A stretch of DNA of 12,903 nt from JBJHBY01 sp050485745 (GCA_050485745.1 JBJHBY010000090.1:1-12903), one strand, 5' to 3'; shown: positions 1 through 6,758, counted from the first letter of the stretch. Notes: a model not told the origin generated them from the sequence alone. A program made the numbers and translations.

Positions 1-894
1 GTGCATGGCCGCTTTGTCGGCCGGGTCGAAACGGGTCCCGGGTGCCTGCGCCTGGATGGTCGCGACATCGCCATCAGCCATCATGAAGACCTGGGCGCAT
101 TGCCCTGGGGCGAGCTGGGCGTGGATGTGGTGCTGGACTGCAGTGGCCGCCATGAGCGGCGTGAGCAGTTGCAGGCCCACCTGGTCGCGGGTGCGGGCCG
201 GGTGCTGCTGTCCCAGCCCGGTGAGAGTGCGATTCCCGCGGTGGTTTACGGCATCAACCATGGCCTCCTTGATGATGCCGGTGTGCGCATTGCCTCCAAC
301 GCGTCCTGCACCACCAATGGTCTGGTGCCGGTGCTGCAGGTATTGGAGCGCGCCTTTGGTATCGAGCAGGGGGTGGTGACCACCATCCACTCGGCGATGA
401 ACGACCAGCCCGTGCTGGATGCCTACCACCACACCGACCTGCGCAAGACCCGTGCCGCGGGGCAGTCGATCATTCCCGTGGACACGGGTCTGGCGGCGGG
501 CATCGGTCGCATCCTGCCGGGCCTGGAAGGTCGCTTTGCCGCCCACGCCCTGCGTGTGCCGACGTTGAATGTCTCCGCCATGGAGGTCACCCTGCAGCTG
601 CCGCGTGCAGTCAGTGCCGCCGCCGCGAACGCAGCGCTTGCCGCAGCCGCCTCGGGTGAGCTGGCAGGGGTTCTGGGCTACACTGAGGAGCCCCTGGCCT
701 CCTGCGATTTCAACCACGACCCCCACTCGGGTATCGTCGACGCCAGCCAGACCGTGGTCAGCGGCAAGCTGCTCAACCTGCTGATCTGGTTCGACAATGA
801 GTGGGGCTACGCGAACCGGATGCTGGATGTTGTGGCGTACTGGGTTGGTGGGCGTCTCGCGTCTCGCGTCTCACATTCAAAGGAGCACCCATGA
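1..894 (+). CDS. epd: D-erythrose-4-phosphate dehydrogenase, 5' end cut off by the window
   Basis: This NAD-dependent enzyme of the glyceraldehyde-3-phosphate dehydrogenase (GAPDH) superfamily oxidises erythrose 4-phosphate to 4-phosphoerythronate, the first step of the DXP-dependent pyridoxal-phosphate route. The visible 297 codons hold the end of the nucleotide-binding domain and the whole catalytic domain. The nucleophile is C103 in SNASCTTN and the catalytic His is H130 in TTIHSAMNDQ. HSAMNDQ, QSIIPVDT and FNHDPHS favour Epd over housekeeping GAPDH, which usually has an AYTNDQ-type motif, although a GAPDH role is not excluded. The first codon, GTG, is almost certainly an internal Val of a 'VHGRF' segment; about 50 N-terminal residues, including the Rossmann glycine motif, lie before the window. 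The C-terminal tail after ANRMLDVVAYW is partly encoded by three heptamer repeats. The stop overlaps the pgk start (ATGA). Confidence 0.9.
   Translation: MHGRFVGRVETGPGCLRLDGRDIAISHHEDLGALPWGELGVDVVLDCSGRHERREQLQAHLVAGAGRVLLSQPGESAIPAVVYGINHGLLDDAGVRIASNASCTTNGLVPVLQVLERAFGIEQGVVTTIHSAMNDQPVLDAYHHTDLRKTRAAGQSIIPVDTGLAAGIGRILPGLEGRFAAHALRVPTLNVSAMEVTLQLPRAVSAAAANAALAAAASGELAGVLGYTEEPLASCDFNHDPHSGIVDASQTVVSGKLLNLLIWFDNEWGYANRMLDVVAYWVGGRLASRVSHSKEHP
852..872 (+). repeat. Three tandem GCGTCTC heptamers at the 3' end of epd
   Basis: Three perfect head-to-tail copies of GCGTCTC lie inside the last codons of epd, about 10 bases before the pgk ribosome binding site. They encode the non-conserved tail residues around RLASRV. 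The same unit, in a shifted register (CGCGTCT), forms the eight-copy array at 2187-2242. Confidence 0.9.
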
Positions 895-2054
895 CCCTCA
901 ATGTCACCACCATGACCTCCCTCGACCTCGCCGGCAAGCGTGTGTTGATCCGCGAGGATCTCAATGTTCCGGTCAAGGATGGCGCGGTGGCGTCCGATGC
1001 CCGGATCCGTGCGGCGCTGCCCACGCTGCGCCTGGCGCTGGAGCGCGGTGCCGCGGTGATGGTGATGTCCCATCTGGGGCGTCCCGAGGAAGGTGTGGTG
1101 GACGACGCGTCATCCCTAGCGCCGGTGGCGCGTCACCTCGAGGGCTTGCTGGAGCGGCCGGTGCGACTGGTTCAGGACTATCTCAATGGTGTCGAGGTAG
1201 CGCCCGGCGAGCTGGTGCTGCTGGAGAACGTGCGCTTCAACAAGGGCGAGAAGAAGGATGACGAACAGCTTGCCCGCGCCTACGCCGCACTTTGCGATGT
1301 GTTCGTGATGGATGCCTTCGGTACGGCACACCGCGCCCAGGCCTCCACCCATGGTGTGGCCCGCTTTGCGCCTGTGGCCTGTGCCGGGCCATTGCTCGCA
1401 GCGGAGCTGGAGGCGCTGGACAAGGCCCTGGCCAACCCGGCGCGGCCGATGGTCGCCATCGTCGGTGGCGCCAAGGTTTCCACCAAGCTCGAAGTGCTGA
1501 CCGCGCTCGCACAGAAATGCGACCAGCTGATCGTGGGTGGCGGTATTGCCAACACCTTTCTCGCCGCCGCGGGCAAGCCGGTGGGTCAGTCATTGTGCGA
1601 GCACGAGCTGCTCGACCAGGCGCGGGACATCATGCAGCGTGTCCATATCCCACTGCCCACGGACGTGGTGGTGGCGCCGCGCTTCGCCGCCGATGCGCCG
1701 GCCACGGTCAAGGCAGTGGATGACGTCGCCGCCGATGATATGATTCTGGACATCGGGCCGGACTCGGCGCGCGCGCTGTCCGCCCTGCTCAAGGGCGCAG
1801 GTACCATCCTCTGGAACGGGCCGGTGGGTGTGTTCGAATTTGAAGCCTTCGCCCATGGCACCGAAGTCATGTCCCGTGCCATCGCCGACAGCGATGCGTT
1901 CTCCATCGCAGGTGGCGGCGATACACTGGCTGCGATCGACCAGTTCGGCATCGCCGACCGGGTGTCCTACATCTCCACCGGCGGTGGTGCCTTCCTGGAA
2001 TATGTCGAGGGCAAGGTACTGCCGGCCGTGGCGGTGCTGGAGGAGAGGCGGTGA
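891..2054 (+). CDS. pgk: Phosphoglycerate kinase
   Basis: Cytosolic kinase that reversibly transfers phosphate between 1,3-bisphosphoglycerate and ADP in glycolysis and gluconeogenesis. The product is 387 residues, a typical bacterial length. The N-domain substrate signature RVLIREDLNVP is at 17-27 and HLGRP at 61-65; ENVRFNKGEKKDDE and DAFGTAHRAQASTHG follow. Nucleotide-domain motifs are VGGAKVSTK (192-199 region), LWNGPVGVFE (307-316), GGGDT (341-345) and STGGGA (362-367). The ATG at 891 is chosen because AGGAG (881-885) sits just upstream and the N-terminus then aligns with known Pgk proteins; an open frame reaches back to 801 but runs through epd. The start overlaps the epd stop as ATGA, implying coupled translation. 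Identification is essentially certain from motif order and length. Confidence 0.98.
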   Translation: MTLNVTTMTSLDLAGKRVLIREDLNVPVKDGAVASDARIRAALPTLRLALERGAAVMVMSHLGRPEEGVVDDASSLAPVARHLEGLLERPVRLVQDYLNGVEVAPGELVLLENVRFNKGEKKDDEQLARAYAALCDVFVMDAFGTAHRAQASTHGVARFAPVACAGPLLAAELEALDKALANPARPMVAIVGGAKVSTKLEVLTALAQKCDQLIVGGGIANTFLAAAGKPVGQSLCEHELLDQARDIMQRVHIPLPTDVVVAPRFAADAPATVKAVDDVAADDMILDIGPDSARALSALLKGAGTILWNGPVGVFEFEAFAHGTEVMSRAIADSDAFSIAGGGDTLAAIDQFGIADRVSYISTGGGAFLEYVEGKVLPAVAVLEERR

Positions 2055-2062
2055 GGTAAAGC

Positions 2063-2104
2063 GCGCAACGCGAAACGCAAAAAGCGAGACGCAAGACGCA
2101 GGGA
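2063..2104 (-). repeat. Degenerate heptamer array, opposite orientation to the fba-proximal array
   Basis: Directly after the pgk stop the + strand reads as successive sevens: GCGCAAC, GCGAAAC, GCAAAAA, GCGAGAC, GCAAGAC, GCAGGGA. GCGAGAC is the exact reverse complement of a GTCTCGC unit, so this is a decayed copy of the same heptamer repeat on the other strand. The segment 2084-2099 could pair with the 2187-2242 array over 16 bases with one mismatch, allowing a large RNA hairpin across the pgk-fba gap. Confidence 0.7.
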
Positions 2105-2154
2105 CAGTACGGCAGTCAGGGAAGGGCTTTGCGGCTCGATTGAGTGAAAAAGAC

Positions 2155-2182
2155 TTGACAGGGGTAATGCGGGCCACATGCT
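2155..2182 (+). promoter_or_regulatory. Candidate promoter for fba inside the pgk-fba gap
   Basis: A perfect TTGACA -35 hexamer at 2155-2160 is followed after 16 bases by CATGCT (2177-2182), a weak -10 matching three of six consensus bases. A transcript would begin near the first repeat of the 2187-2242 array, placing the heptamers in the fba 5' leader. The -35 is seen directly; promoter function is inferred, and fba may also be read from upstream. Confidence 0.4.
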
Positions 2183-2186
2183 GATT

Positions 2187-2242
2187 CGCGTCTCGCGTCT
2201 CGCGTCTCGCGTCTCGCGTCTCGCGTCTCGCGTCTCGCGTCT
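2187..2242 (+). repeat. Eight perfect tandem copies of heptamer CGCGTCT
   Basis: Fifty-six bases made of exactly eight uninterrupted CGCGTCT units lie 30 bases upstream of the fba ATG. The lack of any mismatch suggests recent expansion or active homogenisation. The unit equals the GCGTCTC of the epd tail read in another register. Because the array is non-coding here, copy-number change by slippage would alter leader length and the promoter-to-start spacing but not the protein. Confidence 0.97.
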
Positions 2243-2272
2243 ACAAACAACCATTTGGAACGGGGTCAAACC

Positions 2273-3337
2273 ATGCCACTCATCAGCTTGCGCCAACTGC
2301 TGGATCACGCCGCTGAGCACGGATACGGCGTGCCGGCGTTCAACGTCAATAACCTGGAGCAGACCCGCGCGATCATGGAAGCAGCGGCGGAGACCCGCAG
2401 CCCGGTGATCATGCAAGCCTCCGCCGGGGCGCGCAAATATGCGGGCTCCAACTTCCTGCGCCACATGATTCTGGCGGCGATGGAGGAGTTCCCGGATATC
2501 CCCGTGTGCATGCACCAGGATCACGGCGTCAGTCCCGCGGTGTGCCAGCGCTCGATCCAGCTCGGCTTCAGCTCGGTAATGATGGACGGCTCCCTGCTGG
2601 AGGATGGCAAGACCCCGGCATCCTATGAATACAACGTCGACGTCACCCGGCGTACCGTCGATATGGCCCATGCCTGTGGCGTGTCGGTGGAGGGTGAGCT
2701 GGGTTGCCTCGGATCCCTGGAGACCGGGCAGGCCGGTGAGGAAGACGGCATTGGTGCCGAGGGGATTCTGTCCCATGAGCAGATGCTGACGGACCCTGAA
2801 GAGGCGGCGGACTTTGTGGCAAAAACCCATGTCGACGCCCTGGCCATCGCCTGCGGTACAAGTCATGGCGCCTACAAGTTCAGTCGGCCTCCGACGGGGG
2901 ATATCCTGGCCATCGATCGCATCAAGGCGATCCACCAGCGTATTCCCGACACCCACCTGGTGATGCATGGCTCCAGCTCGGTGCCCCAGGACTGGCTGGC
3001 CATCATCAATGAATACGGCGGAGAGATCCCCGAGACCTACGGTGTGCCGGTGGAGCAGATTGCCGAGGGCATTCGTCACGGCGTGCGCAAGGTCAATATC
3101 GATACCGACCTGCGCCTTGCCTCCACGGGTGCTATCCGTCGCTTCCTCGGCAATAACCGCGCCGAATTCGATCCGCGCAAGTACCTCAAGGAAACGATCA
3201 AGGAGATGAAGGCGATCTGCAAGGCGCGCTACGAGGCCTTTGGCACCGCCGGCCATGCGGATCGGATCAAGGTGATTTCCCTCGAGGACATGGTCGGCCG
3301 CTACGACAGCGGTGAGCTGAAGCCGAACGTGCGCTGA
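2273..3337 (+). CDS. fba: Class II fructose-1,6-bisphosphate aldolase
   Basis: Zinc-dependent aldolase that cleaves or forms fructose 1,6-bisphosphate from dihydroxyacetone phosphate and glyceraldehyde 3-phosphate. The product is 354 residues, matching the subtype found in pseudomonads and Calvin-cycle operons. HQDHG at 81-85 supplies the catalytic Asp (D83) and a zinc His (H84). GELGCLGSLETG (141-152) is the second family signature; H198 in GTSHGAYK and H232 in MHGSSS are the further zinc ligands, and NIDTD (275-279) binds phosphate. ATG 2273 is preferred over the in-frame TTG at 2255 because MPLISLRQLLDHAA matches the usual N-terminus; the ribosome site is weak (GGGG at 2262-2265). Its TGA overlaps the next gene's ATG by one base. 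Confidence 0.97.
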   Translation: MPLISLRQLLDHAAEHGYGVPAFNVNNLEQTRAIMEAAAETRSPVIMQASAGARKYAGSNFLRHMILAAMEEFPDIPVCMHQDHGVSPAVCQRSIQLGFSSVMMDGSLLEDGKTPASYEYNVDVTRRTVDMAHACGVSVEGELGCLGSLETGQAGEEDGIGAEGILSHEQMLTDPEEAADFVAKTHVDALAIACGTSHGAYKFSRPPTGDILAIDRIKAIHQRIPDTHLVMHGSSSVPQDWLAIINEYGGEIPETYGVPVEQIAEGIRHGVRKVNIDTDLRLASTGAIRRFLGNNRAEFDPRKYLKETIKEMKAICKARYEAFGTAGHADRIKVISLEDMVGRYDSGELKPNVR

Positions 3338-4371
3338 TGCATGCATCGGAAGCGGGCAGCGACGCCGCCGCTGCCGCATGGCGGGAGGCCTGGCGCGAGG
3401 GTTTCGACCTGCCCCGGCTGCAGCGCCAGCTGCGCCCCCTGGACCTGCGGGCGGAGCCCTGTCCCGGGGATGCGGAGCAGGCCTACTTCCGCTTCTACGG
3501 GCTCGACTTCGCACAGCGTATACCGGGTCTGCGCCATTGCTTCGGACACTTCGGCAGTGGTCGCTACGAAGTGGTGGCGCACTACTTCGAGCCACCCCGG
3601 CCACGGGGTACCTGTTTTGTCCTGCACGGCTACTTTGATCATTCCGGCCTGTTTCGCCATGTGATCGAGTACTGCCTGGCGCGGGGCCTGGCGGTGGTGG
3701 CCTACGACCTGCCTGGTCACGGCCTCTCCACCGGCGAGCGCGGACATATCCACGACTTCGGCGAGTATCGGCAGGTGCTGGAGGATGCCCTGCGGTTTTT
3801 TGCCGAGCAGGCGCCGCGCCCCTGGACCGCCATTGCCCAGAGCACTGGTGCCGCGGTGCTCATGGACTACCTGCTGGATGTCGATACCAGTGCCGACGCT
3901 CCGCAGTTGCAGCAGTGTGTACTGCTGGCGCCACTGGTCCGGATCGAGGGCTGGTCCTGGGTACGACTGGCGTATCCCCTGCTGCGTCCATTGATCCGAC
4001 GCGTGTCGCGTCGCTTCGCCATCAATTCTGGGGATGCGGAGTTTCTGCATTTCCTGGAAAAAGTCGATCCCCTGCAGAATCGCCACATCCCGCTGGACTG
4101 GATTGGTGCCATGTTGCGCTGGCAGCGGCGCTTTCACACCCTTCCAGCGTGTGACCTGCCGTTACTCGTGGTCCAGGGGCAGCGCGACCTCACTGTCGCC
4201 TGGCAGCACAACCTTCGGGCCATTCGCCAGCACTTTCCCCAGCTCAGGACACTGCAGCTGGCGACAGGGCATCACCATATGGCGAATGAGACCCGGGAGT
4301 TGCGTGAGAAGGCGTTTGCCGCCATTGATCTTTACTGGAGCTTCACGGAGTCATCGCGACACCTTCCGTGA
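3337..4371 (+). CDS. Alpha/beta hydrolase, serine hydrolase/monoacylglycerol lipase-like
   Basis: A 344-residue alpha/beta-hydrolase-fold protein of the S33/monoglyceride-lipase-like kind; substrate unknown. The oxyanion-hole motif is LHGYFDHSG (H97-G98) and the family motif AYDLPGHGLSTGERG spans about 122-136. The nucleophile elbow is A-Q-S169-T-G, with Ala in place of the first Gly of GxSxG. Likely triad partners are D284 in GQRDLTV and a His in GHHHMAN (about 312). A cap-like helical region lies between about 200 and 275. There is no clear signal peptide, so it is probably cytoplasmic. The start codon shares one base with the fba stop (TGATG), so it is co-translated with a glycolytic gene, an unusual partner for a lipase-like enzyme. 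The 3' end is embedded in a 9-bp inverted repeat. Confidence 0.85.
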   Translation: MHASEAGSDAAAAAWREAWREGFDLPRLQRQLRPLDLRAEPCPGDAEQAYFRFYGLDFAQRIPGLRHCFGHFGSGRYEVVAHYFEPPRPRGTCFVLHGYFDHSGLFRHVIEYCLARGLAVVAYDLPGHGLSTGERGHIHDFGEYRQVLEDALRFFAEQAPRPWTAIAQSTGAAVLMDYLLDVDTSADAPQLQQCVLLAPLVRIEGWSWVRLAYPLLRPLIRRVSRRFAINSGDAEFLHFLEKVDPLQNRHIPLDWIGAMLRWQRRFHTLPACDLPLLVVQGQRDLTVAWQHNLRAIRQHFPQLRTLQLATGHHHMANETRELREKAFAAIDLYWSFTESSRHLP

Positions 4372-4373
4372 AG
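4341..4373. repeat. Inverted repeat over the hydrolase stop codon
   Basis: CTTCACGGA (4341-4349) and TCCGTGAAG (4365-4373) are perfect 9-bp arms around a 15-base loop; the hydrolase TGA lies in the right arm. It could be an RNA 3'-end hairpin or part of a composite terminator with the stronger hairpin downstream. No T-run follows it. Confidence 0.5.
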
Positions 4374-4380
4374 GTGAGTC

Positions 4381-4412
4381 ATTAACCCGGCAATGAATAT
4401 TGTCGGGTTAAT
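4381..4412. terminator. Probable bidirectional terminator hairpin between convergent genes
   Basis: ATTAACCCGGCAAT (4381-4394) pairs with ATTGTCGGGTTAAT (4399-4412) across a four-base loop. All 14 positions pair if one G-U wobble is allowed. It lies between the hydrolase stop and the stop of the oppositely oriented MarR-type gene. The terminal ATTAA/TTAAT bases give short A- and T-rich flanks in both directions but no long T-tract, so efficiency is uncertain. Confidence 0.6.
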
Positions 4413-4433
4413 GCGGCACGGGGATATGCCAGG

Positions 4434-5750
4434 TTAATATGCGGAATAGTCCCCCGCGGCATGGCGGACCGCATCGTGCAATGCCGCAACCACATCGCTA
4501 CCCAGCTGCCTGCGCGCGCGTTCCTCCAGCCCGTCGAGTCCGAGTCGTGTATTGGCCAGTGTGCCCAGCGCCTCGCTGTCCAGCAGCAGTTGTTCCTCCT
4601 GGCGCGCACTATCGAAGATGCGCCGGGTGGGAAGTGACGGGTCCAGCGGTTGTAGCCAATGGGCGAGTAACAACATGAGCTGCGCGCCATTCAGGGGTGG
4701 CTCCGGCGACAATGCAATGGCTTGATGCTGCGAATTCGCGACCAGCCAGCGCGTGTTGTCGCCGGCAATCTCCGTATCGGTGTCGGCGCTGGTATTGCAG
4801 AGTCGAGCCAGATCCGTGTGCAGCCGCGTCATGGCTTCACTGCCGAGCCGGGCACTGAAATCATGTTCCAGTTGGGTGATGGCATCGACGGTATCCCTCA
4901 GAAAGTCGATACCACGCGGTGTGATCAGCAGGCGCTTGCTGCGCCTGTCCGCGCCGTCCTCCGCGAAAGCCAGATAGCCAAGTGCCGCTGTCTCCCGAGC
5001 CGTGCGGCCCATGGCCTGGCTGGAAATTCCGCGCCGCCGCGCTGCCTCGGTGACCCGCAGGCCATTGGGCAGCAGCTGGCCGATCAGCCAGGCACGGGTG
5101 TCATTGATGCGCTCATGCCCGCGAGCGGCAAGATAGCGGCTGACGAAATCGAGTGCATGATTGTCGCTGGCAATCAGTTGCTCATAGAGTTCGCATCCCG
5201 TGTGTTGCAGGTGGCCCGAACGGGCGCTGCTCAACGGCCTGAGGCCCAGGTCCCGGTTGAGTCGTGTGACCAGTCGCTGCAGACTGCGCAAACGGGATGG
5301 GGGCAGTCGGGCATGATAGTGCTGGTCCAGCATGTCGCCATAGCGCAGACAATCCCGCACCAGTGCCTTGCCCCGGGCCGTGCGCCTGATCAGTCGGGCA
5401 CGGTTGTCCTCCGGGTCCTCCAGGCGTTCGACGTAGTCCTCCCTTTCCAGTTCACCGATCAGGTCCAGGCAGTACTGTGTGTTCATCCCCAGCTGCGCCG
5501 ACACCACGGATGGCCGTGTGCCCTCCGGGGCAAGGGTGGCGAGAATATCGAGATAGACCGTGCGCAGCCGGGAGTGGCCGCGGGTCTCCCGCAGGTAGGT
5601 CAGGCCCTGCTGGCGGATTTCCCGGCACAGGGCATGGAGGTGTGCCACCAGGTTGTGGTGATAACGCTGGAGCAGCACCTCTGGCGCATGCGCTTGACTG
5701 CTCGGTTGGTCGGGTCTTCCCCGGGTGTCCATGCTGGCATCCGTTGTCAT
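4434..5750 (-). CDS. Regulator with two tandem MarR-type winged-helix domains
   Basis: This is a probable DNA-binding repressor or sensor. Counted from ATG 5750 it is 438 residues, about three times a usual MarR protein (near 150). The first MarR-like unit spans about 25-165, with helix-turn-helix around 62-105 and wing EDPEDNRARLIRRT (111-124). The second spans about 178-320, with helix-turn-helix LRVTEAARRRGISSQAMGRT (221-240) and wing DGADRRSKRLLITPRG (245-260). Residues 325-438 form a region I do not recognise. MarR proteins normally act as homodimers, so the fusion may be a built-in pseudo-dimer. Start choice is unsure: GTG 5801 would add 17 residues, but a TAGAAT -10 lies four bases before it and no start has a good ribosome site. 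It is divergent from the crotonase cluster, its likely target. Confidence 0.8.
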   Translation of the reverse strand: MTTDASMDTRGRPDQPSSQAHAPEVLLQRYHHNLVAHLHALCREIRQQGLTYLRETRGHSRLRTVYLDILATLAPEGTRPSVVSAQLGMNTQYCLDLIGELEREDYVERLEDPEDNRARLIRRTARGKALVRDCLRYGDMLDQHYHARLPPSRLRSLQRLVTRLNRDLGLRPLSSARSGHLQHTGCELYEQLIASDNHALDFVSRYLAARGHERINDTRAWLIGQLLPNGLRVTEAARRRGISSQAMGRTARETAALGYLAFAEDGADRRSKRLLITPRGIDFLRDTVDAITQLEHDFSARLGSEAMTRLHTDLARLCNTSADTDTEIAGDNTRWLVANSQHQAIALSPEPPLNGAQLMLLLAHWLQPLDPSLPTRRIFDSARQEEQLLLDSEALGTLANTRLGLDGLEERARRQLGSDVVAALHDAVRHAAGDYSAY

Positions 5751-5805
5751 GGGTTGGGCGGCGTGTCCGTACTGGCTGGGTGTCCTGCGAAGCCGTGACA
5801 CGTGT

Positions 5806-5811
5806 ATTCTA
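5806..5811 (-). promoter_or_regulatory. Candidate -10 box for the double-MarR gene
   Basis: On the minus strand TAGAAT (five of six consensus bases) occupies 5811-5806. A start of transcription would fall near 5799, essentially at the upstream GTG, which favours the internal ATG at 5750 or 5732 as translation start. No convincing -35 is visible. Confidence 0.35.
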
Positions 5812-5832
5812 GCGGGATGTTAACCCTTTGTG

Positions 5833-5861
5833 TTGATTTCGTGAATCTCATACTGGATACT
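5833..5861 (+). promoter_or_regulatory. Candidate promoter for the crotonase-LLM-SDR cluster
   Basis: TTGATT (5833-5838) and GATACT (5856-5861), each four of six consensus bases, are separated by 17 bases. They lie about 80 bases before the crotonase start in the divergent region shared with the double-MarR gene, so one regulator could control both directions. Confidence 0.4.
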
Positions 5862-5896
5862 TCGCCGAAGAGCATGGCCCGGTGGCTGTGATGTCA

Positions 5897-5938
5897 GCGA
5901 TTCCGGAGCGATTCCGGGTCGATTCGAAAGGGAGATTC
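5897..5938 (+). promoter_or_regulatory. Helically phased GATTC direct repeats before the crotonase gene
   Basis: GATTC occurs at 5899, 5910, 5921 and 5934. The first two are part of a perfect 10-bp direct repeat GCGATTCCGG (5897-5906 and 5908-5917). The 11-base period puts the first three boxes on one helix face, as expected for cooperative regulator binding. The last box overlaps the ribosome site. Function is inferred only. Confidence 0.35.
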
Positions 5939-5940
5939 CC

Positions 5941-6747
5941 GTGAGCGACGAAAGCGTGGTTTTCAGTCTGGACCAGGGTGTGGCGCTGATCACCCTGAAT
6001 CGTCCGGAACAGATGAACACCATCACCGCGGAAATGATCGCTGGCGTCAGCGATCTGTTGCGCCGCTGCGATGGGGATGATGCGGTGCGTGTCATCGTGA
6101 TCACCGGCAGCGGCAAGGCGTTCTGCGCGGGCGCGGACCTCAGCGGTGGCAGCGATACCTTCGACACCCAGGCCGACATGGATTTCTCTTCCTGCCCGTT
6201 CAAGGTGCAGCCCTGGGAAGTGCGCAAGCCGGTCATCGCCGCATGCAACGGTCACGCCATCGGGGCCGGTCTGAGCACTGCCCTGATGTGTGATCTGCGC
6301 ATCTTCGCCGAGGAAGGCAAGTACGGCCTGTTGCAGAACCGTCGTGGTGTGGTGGCGGACAACGCCGTGGAGTATCTGCTGCCGCGCCTGATCGGCTTTG
6401 AGCGTGCCTTCGAGATGATTGTGCGTGCCCCGCGGCTGACAGGTGCCGAAGCCTTCGAGTGGGGGCTGGCCAGTCGGCTGCTGCCCGCAGAGCAGGTCCT
6501 GCCCGCGGCCATGGAGATCGCCCGGGATATGGCGGTGAACTGCTCGCCCCTGGTTATGGGTATGCACAAGCGTTTGATGTGGCGCGGCCTGGACATGCCG
6601 CTGCCGGCCTTTGTCGACCTGGAGACCCGGGCGCTGCACTACAGTATGGGCCGACCGGATGCCCTGGAGGGCGGCCTGGCCTGGATGGAAAAACGCGAGC
6701 CGCGCTGGGCATCCTCGGTGTCCACCGAGTGGCCGGAGTTTCTGTGA
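5941..6747 (+). CDS. Crotonase-fold (enoyl-CoA hydratase/isomerase family) protein with atypical active site
   Basis: A 268-residue member of the crotonase superfamily, acting on an acyl-CoA thioester. Its GTG start follows AAGGGAGA (5928-5935). Oxyanion-hole elements are visible as AFCAGADLSGG (60-70) and NGHAIGAG (103-110), so CoA-ester binding is likely. At the positions of the two catalytic glutamates of classical enoyl-CoA hydratase I align S112 (GAGLSTALMCD) and Q132 (GLLQNRRG), so ordinary hydratase chemistry is doubtful. D140 in RRGVVAD aligns with the acidic residue of the RRGIVPE-type subgroup and may replace it. It is first in a three-gene cluster, with the flavin oxidoreductase 11 bases downstream. 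It could be an isomerase, hydrolase or C-C bond-cleaving enzyme; the substrate is unknown. Confidence 0.88.
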   Translation: MSDESVVFSLDQGVALITLNRPEQMNTITAEMIAGVSDLLRRCDGDDAVRVIVITGSGKAFCAGADLSGGSDTFDTQADMDFSSCPFKVQPWEVRKPVIAACNGHAIGAGLSTALMCDLRIFAEEGKYGLLQNRRGVVADNAVEYLLPRLIGFERAFEMIVRAPRLTGAEAFEWGLASRLLPAEQVLPAAMEIARDMAVNCSPLVMGMHKRLMWRGLDMPLPAFVDLETRALHYSMGRPDALEGGLAWMEKREPRWASSVSTEWPEFL

Positions 6748-6758
6748 AGGGGCCTGTC

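Noticed and set aside
1..3. GTG at position 1 as the true epd start
   Set aside because: The Rossmann nucleotide-binding N-terminus is missing, and the codon fits the internal Val of a VHGRF segment, so the gene is cut by the window edge.
2187..2242. CRISPR-like reading of the heptamer array
   Set aside because: Units are 7 bases with no spacers and there are no cas genes, so it is a simple tandem repeat.
1967..3604. A 545-codon open frame on the minus strand
   Set aside because: It lies antisense across pgk, the repeat array, fba and the hydrolase start, contains repeat-encoded RRETRDA stretches, and shows no family features. It is a high-GC shadow frame.
4722..5798. A 358-codon + strand open frame
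   Set aside because: It is entirely antisense to the double-MarR gene, whose translated domains are convincing; the + frame has no recognisable motif.
5819..5826. GTTAACCC near the MarR promoter as an operator shared with the ATTAACCCG terminator hairpin arm
   Set aside because: The shared string is only seven bases and one copy is explained by the hairpin; too short to claim a relation.
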